This document shows, one piece after another, positions 22,932-35,049 of a stretch of 64,000 nt of DNA. Position 1 is the stretch's first letter. The number at the start of each line of letters is the position of its first letter. Made by a program: the position numbers and the translations under genes. Origin of the DNA: Vitis vinifera (lineage: Eukaryota; Streptophyta; Magnoliopsida; Vitales; Vitaceae); contig NC_081810.1 of the NCBI RefSeq assembly GCF_030704535.1, forward strand, positions 1,674,501 through 1,738,500. Direction: 5' to 3'. Below the pieces are notes generated by a model that worked only from the letters and a program-made list of their open reading frames with translations, did not search any database and had not been told where the DNA came from.

Positions 22932-25316
22932 TCAATGAGGGTGGGTCTGGAGGACAGGAACTTCAGTGGCACCTTCCAGCATCTTCATGACTGTCTTCAT
23001 TGTCGGTCTCTGAGATGGATCCTCCTGAGTGCACCAGAATGCTACCATGACAAACTTCTCCAGCCTCTTTATGTCATCCAATGCCTCCTGATCATTTCCC
23101 ACTAATAGATCTAATTTCCCTTCTTTGTAGCAATCATATGCCCATTCTCCCAATACCATCTGCTTTTCATCCTCCACCTCTGGCTCGAAATTCTTCCTGC
23201 AGAAGATTAGCTCTAGCAGCACAATTCCAAAGCTGTAGACATCAACCTTGAATGTAATAGGCACCTTCTTGAACCACTCAGGGGCAGCATACCCTTTGGT
23301 CCCCATCACTCCAGTCGTAGTTCCAGTCTGATCCATCTTCAGAAGCTTAGCTAATCCAAAATCAGAAATCCTTGCTGTTAAAGAGTCATCAAGGAGTATA
23401 TTCTGAGGATTAATATCACCGTGAATAGCCTGGATGCTGCACTCTTCATGCAAGTACAAGAGCCCTCTTGCAGTTCCTAGGATAATCTCCATTCTTTTAT
23501 ACCAACTTGGTCTTGAATTGCCAAATAGGAAGGTTGCTAAAGAGCCATTGCTCATGAACTCATACACAAGAAGCCGGTGTTGCCCCTTATTGCAGAATCC
23601 CAGAAGTTGGACTAGATTTTTGTGAATTGTCCGGCCAATTGCACCCACTATTTTTTCAAATTCCTGCTTGTCTCCTTCTCCCACTGCTCTGTCCAGCTTC
23701 TTGACTGCAACAAGATTTCCATTATCATGGGCTAGAGTACCTTTGTAAACTGTTGCAAAAGCCCCAGTTCCCAGTTCATCCTTGAATCCATCAGTGGCCT
23801 CTTCTAGCTCATCATAAGCGAATCGTTTTAGATTTGTTCCCAGCATGACCAGGCGTGATTCATCAATCATCGGCTTTCTCTGATTCAAGCGGTAGATGAA
23901 CATGGCAGTTGCTAGGAGGAGAAGAATGTTGAGAAGCACTGAGCTACCTAGCAGCACTGATCCAGTGAGGATTAGAGTAGCCTGATCTTTACCTTCACTT
24001 CCAAGTGGGAAAGTAGAATTATCCTTTCTTACTTTAATCAGTGCTATTCGCCCGTTACTAGAATCAAACCTCCCATTTGACAGAGGGAATTTCTTCTTCC
24101 AACAATCCCCCTCTCTAACAATGGCAACAGCACAAAAGCAATCATCCAAGCAAGCTTTTCTGCACTCATCCTCAGTAAATAGCTGAAATCGGTCATAATC
24201 TGACAATGGCCAATCCACGTTTGTCATCCTCACAAAATCAAACTCACCTGTTTCATGTGATCCTTCACTGCAAATTTCTGGAAAAAAGTTCTGTCTGCAC
24301 CCCTTCACTTGATCATGCGGATCCAAGAAGGTGTAACCAGGTGGGCATTGGCAATAAGGCCTCTGATCATCTCCCAGAGTACAGTAGCTGTTGAACCCGC
24401 AAGCTCCACTGCCTGTCCCTGCTGTAATTGCTGTGCAGATGTTTTCAGGTATGAAAGAAGACAAACTGGACCACCCACCAGCCCTTGAGCCGGCAGTTTT
24501 TGGGTAGACATATTGCCTGAAAACCCCATCATATTCAAGAATCCCTCTCTGGTAGAAGTCTGGAGTTGAAGCCTTATTTGGCAGCACTTCATTGAGTATG
24601 CTTCCATTCCTCCCTATAAGGTAGATGTTACCCGACTGGTTGAATATCACCAGAAAGCCACTGCCTACAGTGTCACTTTCCCAGTAAGCAAAATTTGCAG
24701 AATCCATTGGGAAATCAGTGGTGTAAAGCACTAGATTCCCATCAGTCTGCAGCGAAAACATGAATCTTCCCCTTGAGTAATTCGTTTCTGAGTAACGAGC
24801 AACAAGCTTGCTGCCTTGCTCCAGTATCTGGGTGGGCAATATAGTGTCTGTTGGATGATTGAAACTCTCCCACAAATAGGTGGAATTCTGGCTTGCAAGC
24901 ACAAAGTTTCCAGTGTCAAGCATGGCTGCATACGCGACTCCAGGACCGATCAGATCAGCCTTCCACATCTGCTTGCCTTTCTGGTCATTGAGAATGAACT
25001 CTCCATCAGTGGTGAGTTCAACTTTGGATCCTCTTGGCTTTGGATTATCGCTGTTGGCTGACCAAATTATGGTCTTTTCAGGTACTTTGTTGAACCAAAT
25101 AGCTAGTAGGAAACCTCCATTTCCAATCTGTTGGAACCCAAAAGCGAAATCACCAGATGGGGATGCCCAAAAGGAATCGTTCTTCTGAGCAGTAAGGGAA
25201 GAGCCCAAGCTAAACTTCCCAGAAGTTTGAGCATAGCTTGAAACAGGTTTCAGCAGAAGAAGCAGAAGCAGAAGCAAATAGCAGAGAGGGTGATTACAAG
25301 GCAGTGTAGGTGCCAT
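22932..25316 (-). CDS. Locus 3: inverted G-type lectin receptor-like kinase with changed catalytic loop
   Basis: Intronless, 794 residues, and the only array member on the minus strand. Signal peptide about 1-30; lectin with intact QTDGNLVLY; EGF-like; PAN; membrane span about 447-475; kinase to about 785. The catalytic loop reads H632-G-D-I-N636 (codons at 23409-23423) where sisters have HCDIK. Asp634 is kept but the conserved Lys two positions later is Asn. DFG Asp652 and the nucleotide-binding Lys (about 539) are present. This Lys contacts the ATP gamma phosphate in active kinases, so activity is likely weakened. The C-terminal tail EVPVLQTHPH differs from the family tail (EVSVPPDP...) in a way that fits a one-base loss near 22955, affecting only about the last ten residues. 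The unusual features could mark early decay or a changed role. Confidence 0.9.
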   Translation of the reverse strand: MAPTLPCNHPLCYLLLLLLLLLKPVSSYAQTSGKFSLGSSLTAQKNDSFWASPSGDFAFGFQQIGNGGFLLAIWFNKVPEKTIIWSANSDNPKPRGSKVELTTDGEFILNDQKGKQMWKADLIGPGVAYAAMLDTGNFVLASQNSTYLWESFNHPTDTILPTQILEQGSKLVARYSETNYSRGRFMFSLQTDGNLVLYTTDFPMDSANFAYWESDTVGSGFLVIFNQSGNIYLIGRNGSILNEVLPNKASTPDFYQRGILEYDGVFRQYVYPKTAGSRAGGWSSLSSFIPENICTAITAGTGSGACGFNSYCTLGDDQRPYCQCPPGYTFLDPHDQVKGCRQNFFPEICSEGSHETGEFDFVRMTNVDWPLSDYDRFQLFTEDECRKACLDDCFCAVAIVREGDCWKKKFPLSNGRFDSSNGRIALIKVRKDNSTFPLGSEGKDQATLILTGSVLLGSSVLLNILLLLATAMFIYRLNQRKPMIDESRLVMLGTNLKRFAYDELEEATDGFKDELGTGAFATVYKGTLAHDNGNLVAVKKLDRAVGEGDKQEFEKIVGAIGRTIHKNLVQLLGFCNKGQHRLLVYEFMSNGSLATFLFGNSRPSWYKRMEIILGTARGLLYLHEECSIQAIHGDINPQNILLDDSLTARISDFGLAKLLKMDQTGTTTGVMGTKGYAAPEWFKKVPITFKVDVYSFGIVLLELIFCRKNFEPEVEDEKQMVLGEWAYDCYKEGKLDLLVGNDQEALDDIKRLEKFVMVAFWCTQEDPSQRPTMKTVMKMLEGATEVPVLQTHPH

Positions 25317-28300
25317 GTTAAGAGAGCTAAACTACAAAGACTGAACTGAAACTGAACCTCTCAAGTTGTAACTGGTGGGAGGAAGAGGAGCTATGAATTT
25401 AATATCCATGGAAATTTTCTTCTCATGGGCTAGAAATTTAGCAGATTTCTTTAACAAGTACTGCTGTCTTAGATCATCGTCTTCTAGTGACTTTACTCGA
25501 GTATATCACCTCATTGGTCCAAGAAAAAAGAATGGTGCACCTTGGCTAGACAATTCTTGTAGGTTTTAGTCTTAGTCAGCTGGGTCACTGTCAGTAATGA
25601 AAATCATATATACGTGCTTCAAACTGAATGAAAATTCATAGTATCCACCCATAAAATTCAGATAAGGTTGCAGACTCGCAGGTAGGGTACATGAAGATCC
25701 AATGGAAATTTAGAAACCCCTGTTCATTACTTGAACTTTGACCTTTAGTTGTAGCTCTGAGGCAAATTTTCTGTCTCTTTCGGTTCATCTTGGACATTAG
25801 CAACCAATATGTAAATACACTGGCATCCCATCAGTGGAGGATCAGCAACTCTTAAAGAGTTCGTTTGTCTGCCATTTTGGAAGCGCTTCTAGCGTAAAGA
25901 AATATTTTTGAAGAAAAATAAGACCTTTGATAAAATTTTAAAAATACTTTTAAAAAATTTAAAAATTGTTTGCAGTGCTTCATGAAAATTAAAATTAAGC
26001 TCAAGACATGTCTTCAAAAAGAACTTTATTTAAAAATAGGAAAATGTGAGGGAAAGAAAAGAGAGAGGAAAAGTAGAAAGAAAGAAAAAATGAAGGAAAA
26101 TAAAAAATAGGTTTAGGTTATTGAAAATTATTAAGGAAAAAAAATGTTAAAGAAAATGATTTTTTAATGTTTGGTTTTAACATAAAATATAAAAAAATAT
26201 AATTAAAATTAGTTAAAAATCTATACATTTTTTAAATTATTTAATTTTTATATAGAAGAAGAAAATAAGAGAAATGAGTTTACGATAGCATATGAAATAA
26301 TTTATTGATTTTAATTTTTTAAAATTTTTTTTCTTCACTTTATTTTTTAAAATTTTTCTTCATTTTTTTTCCTTTAACTTTTTCTTTCTATTTTCTTTCC
26401 TTCGTATTTTCCCTCACATTTTTAGGGAACCAAATATAGCCTTAAACTCAGTAAATTATTTTTATAGACTTCTTAAAACTCATTTGACTTATTTTTGGTT
26501 ATTATATAAAGATTAAATAATTTAAAAATATATAAAATTTTAACAATAATTATATTTGATTTTCTTTTGTATTTTTCATGGTAAAACTAAATATGAAAAA
26601 ATCATTTTTCTTTAACACTTTTTATTTCTTTAATACTTTTCTACAACCAAACATAGTTTTAATGAAAGAAAAATATTAAATGAAATTTATTTTTTTTCAT
26701 ATTTGATCGTCTTATAAAAAAATTCCAAAGAAAATTAAATATAATTAAAATCAGTTAACAACTTATATATTTTTAAATTATTTAATCTTTATATCAAATA
26801 GTTTGAAATAATATATAAAAATAATTTATTAACTTTAAATTTATTTTTTATTTTTCTTTGTTTTAACTTCCTTTTACTTTTAGGTTATGTTTGATTATTG
26901 AAACATAACGAGAAAAGAAAAAAATTGATGGAGAAAACAATTTAATTTTTATATCAAAAAATTAAAGTAATAAAATGACTTTGAAGCGGTATATATAAAT
27001 AATTTATGAACTTAAATTTATTTTTCATATTTTCTTTTCTTTTACTTTTCTTCTATTTTCTTACCTTTATATTTTTCTTTCATATTTTCAAGAACCGAAT
27101 AGAGCCGTGGTCTTCATTTTTTTTTTCTTTACATCTTCTCTTAAATTTTCTGGAAACTAAACATAGCCTTATGTTAATCAATTTTCCAAATTTGTCTATT
27201 GCTAATGTAATTTTGATTCGTTCCCTCGACTATAGGTTGGATTCATCTTTGATCACTAGTATCTTTCTTTGATAGATCAAATAGAAGAAAATTATTTTAT
27301 TTATTTATTTTTATCATCCTTATACTTTTGAGAACCAAAGATAATTTTTCTTTGATGACTGGCTGGCTGGGGGCGGCTCCAAGACTCTGGACTTTTCAAT
27401 AAGATTGAGACAATGACACTAGGAAAGGGTCATATATGTACTCAAGGAATAGCTTCATTTGTATTTGTTAATTGATTAGATAAGTGTTGGTATGATATTT
27501 CATTCAATAAATTATAAGGTGGGTGGAGTTATTTTCAAATTGTATCTATAAACCCTTTTTTATTAAATATTTTTTAAAGAATAGAAAATAATTAATGTTA
27601 GGCTTAGTTTTGATACACTTGTTTTTTTTTAAATAAAACTTCTATGTAAAAAGAAAGAACCTGAAAATCATTAAAAATAGTCTTATGTGATTGGTTTTGT
27701 AAAAAAATTGAATTTATCCCTCATTGTATGAAAATACTCATTGATTAATTAAGAAAAGTTACTCTTTATCCGCTTAAATAGTCCAATATAAAAAGATTTA
27801 GTTTATAAAAGTATTTTCGAGATTATGTCAACTGCTTCATTAAACAATGAGATGTAGGTACAAAGCAAAATAATTAAGGTACAATACAGTGAAATTTAGA
27901 TGTAAAACAATGAAATTAAAGTCATAAAGTAATGAGATTGGAGTTCAAAACAATAAGCCCAATTGATAATGATGTGATTTTATCTTTTAGAGTGAAATCA
28001 TGAATTTATGGAGTAGATTGACTAATCTTGAGGGTATTATTTGTAATTTTGTGAGTGTTTTTACTACTTTTAGAAGTGGAATTACATGTCCTGGGTGAAG
28101 GGACGGGTTGTGACAATTTACCTCTATATTCAACAATTTCTTTGTTACTTCATTTTCTTCAATTTTATGAACAAAATTTTAATTTTTCTATGGTATTAAT
28201 AAATAAATTTTATTTTATTTTTTCAAATTGTGGCTTGTGATTTTCTTTATGAAATAAATATATAGATATTTTTATAATTTTTCTTTAATACAATTTTTTT

Positions 28301-28956
28301 TTTAAGATAATATTTTATTTCAGTTAATTAAAAAACTCTTCCTTTTTTTTTTTTAATCTCTACATTAGGTAATCTCTTAAAAATAAGAAAGAGGAATTTC
28401 ATGTAAATCTCTTTAATGCCCCACAGAAGGTTTGGACTGGGTCTCCAAAAATCCACCTCTCCCCTTGGTAACCAAAGATCTTTACTTTGAATGATCAAAA
28501 TTTTGAATAATTTTCTAGAATATTAAAAATTTGTTTGTTGGTGATTTTAGAAAATATTTTTAATATTTTTAATATTTTAAAAATTTTATTATTTAAGTTT
28601 TAAAAATTTTAAAAATATTTTTTAAAATTATTGTGAAACACACCTAAATGAACGGCAACTTTCAATGATTTCTGTACAAACAGTGACAGGCAAGACCATG
28701 ACCCAAAACTGCTACTAAATTTCCATGGCTGGGACGCACCAATAATCATCTGTCGGCCATGAGTTGACTCTCTTTAAGTCAGGTCCATGGAAGATGATGC
28801 AGGGAAGGAAAAGTGGAATCGGCCTGCAACCTTCCCAGGAATTAAATTTTCTTTCTAAAAAACTTTCATGGAAAATCCATCATTCATTGTAACTGTTACA
28901 GCTTGAGAGATTATCTTCCAGTTCAATCTTTGTAATTCAAGCTAGTTTTTCCCAGC
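25317..28956. other. Shared upstream region of divergent loci 3 and 4, rich in nested repeats
   Basis: This 3.6-kb AT-rich spacer separates two divergently transcribed receptors. From about 25855 it contains phrases such as GAGTTCGTTTG and GCGCTTCTAGC that recur after loci 4 and 5. Between about 26030 and 27170 phrases of the type AACCAAACATAGCC and their inverse recur several times (near 26424, 26642, 26882, 27088, 27155). This fits nested or clustered MITEs. Near 27840-27960 short variants of AAAACAATGAAATT recur, similar to 32110-32250. No coding region is supported. Confidence 0.5.
28531..28648. repeat. MITE-like inverted-repeat element, copy 2
   Basis: The left end TTGGTGATTTTAGAAAATAT and the right end (…AATTATTGTGAAACACACC) form an imperfect inverted pair around an AT-only core. 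It resembles the elements at 11495 and 31734 and lies about 300 bases before the locus 4 start. Confidence 0.45.
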
Positions 28957-31359
28957 ATGGAAAATCCTCTGCGCTATTTGCTTCTGCTTTTGCCTCTTCT
29001 GCTGCTGCTGCCTGTTTCAAGCGTTGCTCAATCTTCTGGGAACAATATTACTTTGGGCTCATCCCTCACTGCTCGGGACAATGATTCGTGGGCATCCCCA
29101 TCTGGAGAATTTGCTTTTGGATTCCAAGAGATTATACCTGGAGGGTTCTTACTAGCTATCTGGTTCGACAAAATACCTGAAAAGACCATAGTTTGGTCAG
29201 CCAATGGCGATAATCTAGTGCAGACAGGATCCAGGGTTGAGCTTACCAGTAATGGTGAGTTTGTGCTGAATGACCCATCAGGGAAAGAGGTTTGGAGGGC
29301 TGATTCTGGGGGGACTGAAGTCAGCTATGCAGCCATGCTCGACACTGGAAACTTTGTGCTGGCGAGCCAAGAATCCAGCAATCTGTGGGAGAGTTTCAGT
29401 CATCCAACAGACACGATCTTACCAACCCAGATACTGAATCTAGGCAGCCAACTTGTTGCTCGTTTCTTGGAGACGAATTACTCAAATGGAAGATTCATGT
29501 TTGCGTTACAAAGCGATGGGAATCTAGTGCTTTACACCACTGATTTCCCAATGGATTCTAACAATTTTGCTTATTGGTCTACTCAGACAATGGACAGTGG
29601 ATTTCAAGTGATCTTCAACCAGTCTGGCCGCATCTATCTTATAGGGAGGAACAGAAGCATACTCAATGATGTGCTGTCAAATGAGGTGAATATGAGAGAG
29701 GATTTCTACCAGAGGGCAATTCTTGAATATGATGGGGTTTTCAGGCAATATGTCTACCCAAAATCTGCAGCCTCAGGGACTATGGCCTGGTCCTCCTTGT
29801 CCAAATTCATACCTGAAAATATCTGCACGAGAATTGGAGCGAGTACCGGCGGTGGAGCTTGCGGGTTCAACAGCTACTGCAGACTGGGAGACAATCAGAG
29901 ACCCAGTTGCCACTGCCCTCCTGGTTACACCTGGTTGGATCCACTTGATTCTTTGGGTGGATGCAGACAGAACTTTGTACAGCAGAGATGTGATGCAGGA
30001 ACACAAGAAGCGGGCCTGTTTTATTTTTCAGAGATGCTGGGTGTGGATTGGCCGTATGCCGACTACCAACATTTTAAAGGTGTAACTCAGGATTGGTGCA
30101 GGCAAGCCTGTTTGGGTGACTGTTTCTGTGCTGTGGCCATTTTCAGAGATGGGGACTGCTGGATGAAGAAAGTCCCTCTCTCAAATGGGAGGTATGATCT
30201 TAGCAATGAAAGAAGAGCTATGATTAAAGTGAGGAAGGATAATTCTACCTTGCCACCCATAGATGAAGGTTCGAAGGGGAAGGATCAGTCAACTTTGATC
30301 CTCACTGGATCGGTGCTGCTCAGTAGCTCAGCGTTCTTTAACTTTCTCTTCCTCCTAGCAATTGTTCTGTTCATCCGCCGCTGCAAGCACAGAAAAACAA
30401 GTGTTCTTCAGACATCCCCAGCCATGGAGGGAACAAATCTCCGGAGCTTCACTTACGAAGAGCTAGAAGAAGCCACCAATGGATTCAGAGATGAACTGGG
30501 GAGCGGGGCTTTTGCAACAGTTTACAAAGGGGCTCTACCCCATGATGATGGAATCAATTTGATTGCAGTGAAAAAGCTGGAGAGGATGGAGAAAGAAGGA
30601 GACAAGGAATTTGGGGCAGAAGTGAAAGCAATTGGCCGGACAAATCACAAGAACCTAGTCCAACTCCTGGGGTACTGCAACGAGGGGCAACACCGGCTTC
30701 TAGTATACGAGTTCATGAGCAATGGTTCTTTGGCAACCTTCCTATTTGGAAATTCAAGGCCAGATTGGTGTAAAAGAACACGGATCATCCTAGGAACTGC
30801 AAGAGGGCTCTTGTACTTGCATGAGGAGTGCAGCACCCAGATCATACACTGTGACATCAAGCCTCAAAACATACTTTTAGATGACTTTTTAACAGCAAGG
30901 ATTTCAGATTTTGGGCTAGCCAAGCTTTTGAAGACGGATCAGACGCGAACCATGACTGGAATCAGGGGAACCAAAGGGTATGTTGCGCCTGAATGGTTCA
31001 AGACAGTGCCTGTTACAGCCAAGGTTGATGTTTACAGCTTTGGGATTGTGTTGCTAGAGATCATTTTCTGCAGGAAGAACTTCGAACCCGATGTAAGGGA
31101 TGAAAGTCAGATGATCCTGGCTGATTGGGTGCAAGACTGCTACAAAGAGAAGAGATTGGATTTGCTGGTAGGAAATGATGAAGAGGTATTTGGTGATATG
31201 GAGAAACTGGAGAAGTTTGTGATGATAGCAATATGGTGTACGCAGGAGGATCCATCTCGAAGACCCACCATGAAGAAAGTTGTGCAAATGCTAGAAGGAG
31301 CTGCTGAAGTTTCTATTCCTCCAGACTCATCTTTCTCATCTGCCAGTAGTTCAATCTAA
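28957..31359 (+). CDS. Locus 4: G-type lectin receptor-like Ser/Thr kinase
   Basis: Intronless, 800 residues, ATG at 28957 in the same context (CCCAGCATGG) as locus 2. Signal peptide about 1-25; lectin with intact QSDGNLVLY; EGF-like CGFNSYC; PAN; membrane span about 452-476; kinase about 505-785. Catalytic residues are complete: glycine loop GSGAFATVYKG, Lys539, HCD Asp633, DFG Asp651. From the glycine loop onward it is nearly identical to locus 5, with only three or so residue differences to the end, and the match continues about 180 bases past the stop. Its ectodomain is not close to locus 5. It is therefore a likely source or recipient of a recent sequence exchange. Predicted active non-RD receptor kinase at the plasma membrane. 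Confidence 0.93.
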   Translation: MENPLRYLLLLLPLLLLLPVSSVAQSSGNNITLGSSLTARDNDSWASPSGEFAFGFQEIIPGGFLLAIWFDKIPEKTIVWSANGDNLVQTGSRVELTSNGEFVLNDPSGKEVWRADSGGTEVSYAAMLDTGNFVLASQESSNLWESFSHPTDTILPTQILNLGSQLVARFLETNYSNGRFMFALQSDGNLVLYTTDFPMDSNNFAYWSTQTMDSGFQVIFNQSGRIYLIGRNRSILNDVLSNEVNMREDFYQRAILEYDGVFRQYVYPKSAASGTMAWSSLSKFIPENICTRIGASTGGGACGFNSYCRLGDNQRPSCHCPPGYTWLDPLDSLGGCRQNFVQQRCDAGTQEAGLFYFSEMLGVDWPYADYQHFKGVTQDWCRQACLGDCFCAVAIFRDGDCWMKKVPLSNGRYDLSNERRAMIKVRKDNSTLPPIDEGSKGKDQSTLILTGSVLLSSSAFFNFLFLLAIVLFIRRCKHRKTSVLQTSPAMEGTNLRSFTYEELEEATNGFRDELGSGAFATVYKGALPHDDGINLIAVKKLERMEKEGDKEFGAEVKAIGRTNHKNLVQLLGYCNEGQHRLLVYEFMSNGSLATFLFGNSRPDWCKRTRIILGTARGLLYLHEECSTQIIHCDIKPQNILLDDFLTARISDFGLAKLLKTDQTRTMTGIRGTKGYVAPEWFKTVPVTAKVDVYSFGIVLLEIIFCRKNFEPDVRDESQMILADWVQDCYKEKRLDLLVGNDEEVFGDMEKLEKFVMIAIWCTQEDPSRRPTMKKVVQMLEGAAEVSIPPDSSFSSASSSI

Positions 31360-31733
31360 TGCTAATTTCCATTTGGGTATGTATTTTCGGTTACTGTTCA
31401 GTGACAAACAAAGGAGACAGTTATGTTGTGCTCCTAGCATATGAATAATCCATATGGTTTTGGATCATTTTTTACATCAACCTCTGCTCATCTCTCAATT
31501 CAAATTATTATTCCCTTTGAAGAAGTTAAATTTTGGCTATTTTTATCCAATCAATAGTTATTTACGAACTAGCAACAAAAATAACAGTCACTAAGAGTTC
31601 ATTTGATAGTGTTTTTAAAAATTACTTTTAGCCTAAAAAGGGTTTTTGACAAAATTTATGAAACTCTTAAAAATTTTAAAAATTATTTAAGGTATTAAAA
31701 AATCACTTGTAGTGTTTTTTTTAGAAATACTTA

Positions 31734-31855
31734 GAACCCGTTTAGTAGTAATACTAGAAAGCGCTTTTAATATTTTTAATACCTGAAAATTTTCATCATT
31801 CAAATGATAGAAATACTAGAAACGTTTTCTAAAATCACTCCCAAATGCATTCTTA
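31734..31855. repeat. MITE-like inverted-repeat element, copy 3
   Basis: The left end GAACCCGTTTAGTAGTAATA and the right end, inverted, pair over about 40 bases (both continue into TAGAAA.CG.TT and a TTTTAATATTT-like core). This is the clearest of three related short elements in the window. It lies in the locus 4 3' flank and is not seen at the matching place after locus 5. Confidence 0.6.
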
Positions 31856-34800
31856 GATTAAAAAGTATATAATTTGATTAAATAAATACCATGGTTAAGA
31901 AAAGAAACAACTTAACTCTTACTACATCATGCAATATTTGGCATAACCAATTTTTTTGACTTCCATTAACCTCTTTGTATATGCTCAATAAGATGGCATC
32001 ACTTGAATCACCTTCTACCTATAGGTTAAAGATAAGAAAATGTTAGTGTACTAATTGATACCTATCGAACTTATCATCCCAACCATCCAAACTGTATGAT
32101 GAAATCTAAGTTAATGAATATAGATGCAAATAATGGGATTAAAGTACAAAAGAATGGAATTGCATATAAACAATGAGATCAATATTATATAAAAGAATGT
32201 GACCAAAATACAAAGCAATGTTTGGACTTGGACATAAAACAATGAAACCCAGTTGTGCACATGGCACATTATAATTGGTTTTGTTTTTCGGTACATACCA
32301 ATTCGATATTGTAGTGAGACCCTTAAATATATCCATGACCTTTGCCTTATAATTTTATGTGTGATATCTAAGAAATGTGTAATTTGATTTGATAAGAAGG
32401 GAAAGTTTTCTATGCCTTATGGGAGTAGCATATGGATTAGCCTTATCACAAAATTATGTGGTATATAAGATGTGTTTTATAGACTTGAAATTGCAGGAAA
32501 AGGTAACCCACAAGGAGTTCTTTAGTGAAAGTACCATGGCAACCTCATGGAGTGGAAAAAGCTATATTATAGTTATCCTAGGCTTTTCATAGGTTTACTC
32601 TTATAAATTAGAAGGAGAAGTTCTTTTTTTTTGCTTGCAGGGAAGGGGATGTAATACTTGGTTATTAAAAAATGTTAATTTTTATGCTTAATGTTAATTA
32701 GATTGAATTTAGATATTAAAACTAGTTTAAGGTTGATAATTTTAATTATAAGTTAGACCCAATTTAATGCTAATTATAATTAATTGATGGCTTAAGTTTG
32801 TGTGTTAAGGATGTGGGGCCTAATTACAATTATGAGAACTTTAAAAGGATGGACCATTTAAGAAATCTTAAAAAGTAAAAAGTAGGGGACTTCAATGTAA
32901 AAAATAAGTTGGTTTGTATTAGCTCTAGGGCATTGCTCCAAAAGTATTTAAGAAACTAACAACTATAATAAGAAGTCTTACTTAGAAGAAGTCTTGCTAA
33001 ATTTAAAGATAAAAATTTTTAGAAAAGTAATTGTAATTAGATTGGTTAAATAAATTCCACGCCATCTATGTCATGTCAAATTTTGTATGTTGACCCATTT
33101 TCTTGTGTGCAAATATTATTATTTTGAATTTAATGTTTGTATAACTTTAAAACATGTTTACATAGTTAAAATGAGTCCGTTATATATAAAATATAAAAGA
33201 CTTCTCTTCCTAGTTGATATGGTATCTCATCAATCACCCTCTCTCTCGTGCATATATGACTTTCTTGTTACATTCCATGGTACAAAATTCATACATTAAG
33301 AAGTTGATCATTGTAGGTGGTATCGTGCAATGGCATGGGACATGATGAGGTCATCATTTAGGCTATAAGAACTCATTTAGATATGGGATGATTATGAGAA
33401 CTTATTTAGGTTATAAGGAAAAGTTCTTGACAATTTATATACAATGTGTTCCTCTAAACTATATAAACATATTTTAAAACAACTAGGTTATTTAAGGTTT
33501 GAACTTGAAGAAGACGATATTTGTACAAAAGGAAGAGTGTCATTACAAATTGAATACCTCATTAAATTTGGAAATTTAAAATCTATTTGTCCTCATTTTG
33601 TCCACATAGGACAAGACAAGAACATTTTGTCCATATATGTGAATGATTATGAGATCCAATGTCATGTGCGACACATGACCAAAAGTTTCTAATATTCCAT
33701 ATATAGTGAGATCTCCTTATTTGTGTTGATGTGTTTTAAAACTTCGAGATCCATAGACATTAAGTCCGAGACACAAATCAAAGCAATCCTTCATCAAATG
33801 TGGGAGTGTATAAAAGCTAATCCTCCACATATGGAAGTTTGTCCAATCCTACAATTCCATAGGATATGAGAGTTTGTTTGGGAGGGTTAGAGGAAATAGT
33901 TGTGAGATCTTATATTGGTTATTTAGGGAGATATAATATTTTATATATGGTAGACTTTTTTTTAGCCATATAGACGTATTTTAAATTCACACAGACCTTA
34001 AGCTTAGAGCAGATGATATTTAAATATAAAGGATATATTCATTACAAATGGTATTATAGTTAGATATAAAAGTCTTTTTTATTGGTCTTGTGGGATCCCA
34101 TATTAGTTAGGAAGAGAAGTTCTTGACACTTCATATGTAGAGAACTCCTTTTGATCATATATAGATGTGTTTTCAAGCCATGCAAGCCTTAAGTTGATAA
34201 CAGTCAATATCTACCAAGAGCATATTATTACAAATTGTTTTTTAGTGAATTTTTAGACAAGTTGAATCTAACCTTAGAAAGAATTAGATCGGCAGAATTA
34301 TTTGACATTTAAATTTGATTTAAGTTTATGGTAAATGGAGTTAATCAAGAGCAAGAATGAGCAAACTCCACTTGTTATTACATCATTGTTGGACAACCCT
34401 ACCTCAGATGCCCATACACCCCCTATGCTCTGTTCCCATTGTTTGAGATCTGAGAGCAGGGAAGCTTGGCCATATTGCAAGGGGCCTGTACCATCGCCCA
34501 GCTGCATGCTACAGAAAACATGTGCCACGACCATGGAACACTCACTGAATTTGTGCAGAGTTGTATAGTTTTTGCTACCTTGCTGCTAGAGAACAGTTCC
34601 TTGTATATCCAATTTCTGTATGAAATTGTGGAATCCCAAGAAAAGAAAATGGAGAAATTCAGTTCAATTTGGAAAAGTCAGACTTCTAGAAGAGTCGAAC
34701 AACTTAGGGAATGAAAATCTTAAAATTCAATGCAGAAAGGTTTGGAAAAGTTATTAGCCATGTCTGAAGTATATTTTTGACATTGTCAATGCCCCTGAAG

Positions 34801-35049
34801 TATATTTTTGAAGTCTATGAACTATTTTGACCGGAAGCCACCTTAATAAACTCTACAAGACCAATTCATAAGGCATTTTGTTGAGGTTAGAAATTTCCTC
34901 AACAGCGCATAGATTAATCTGTGTTGATGCTTGTTCCAACCATTCTGGATGGCGGTCAAGGTTAAGGGATCAGCCAACAAGGCTTATATCATACCCTAAT
35001 CAATCTCTAGTTGCGTAATTTTCAATTTCGGTTCATTTTTTTATCAGTT

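Noticed and set aside
34298-34714. Overlapping frames on both strands before locus 5
   Set aside because: Three mutually overlapping frames with no family resemblance, not supported by any splice or homology cue.
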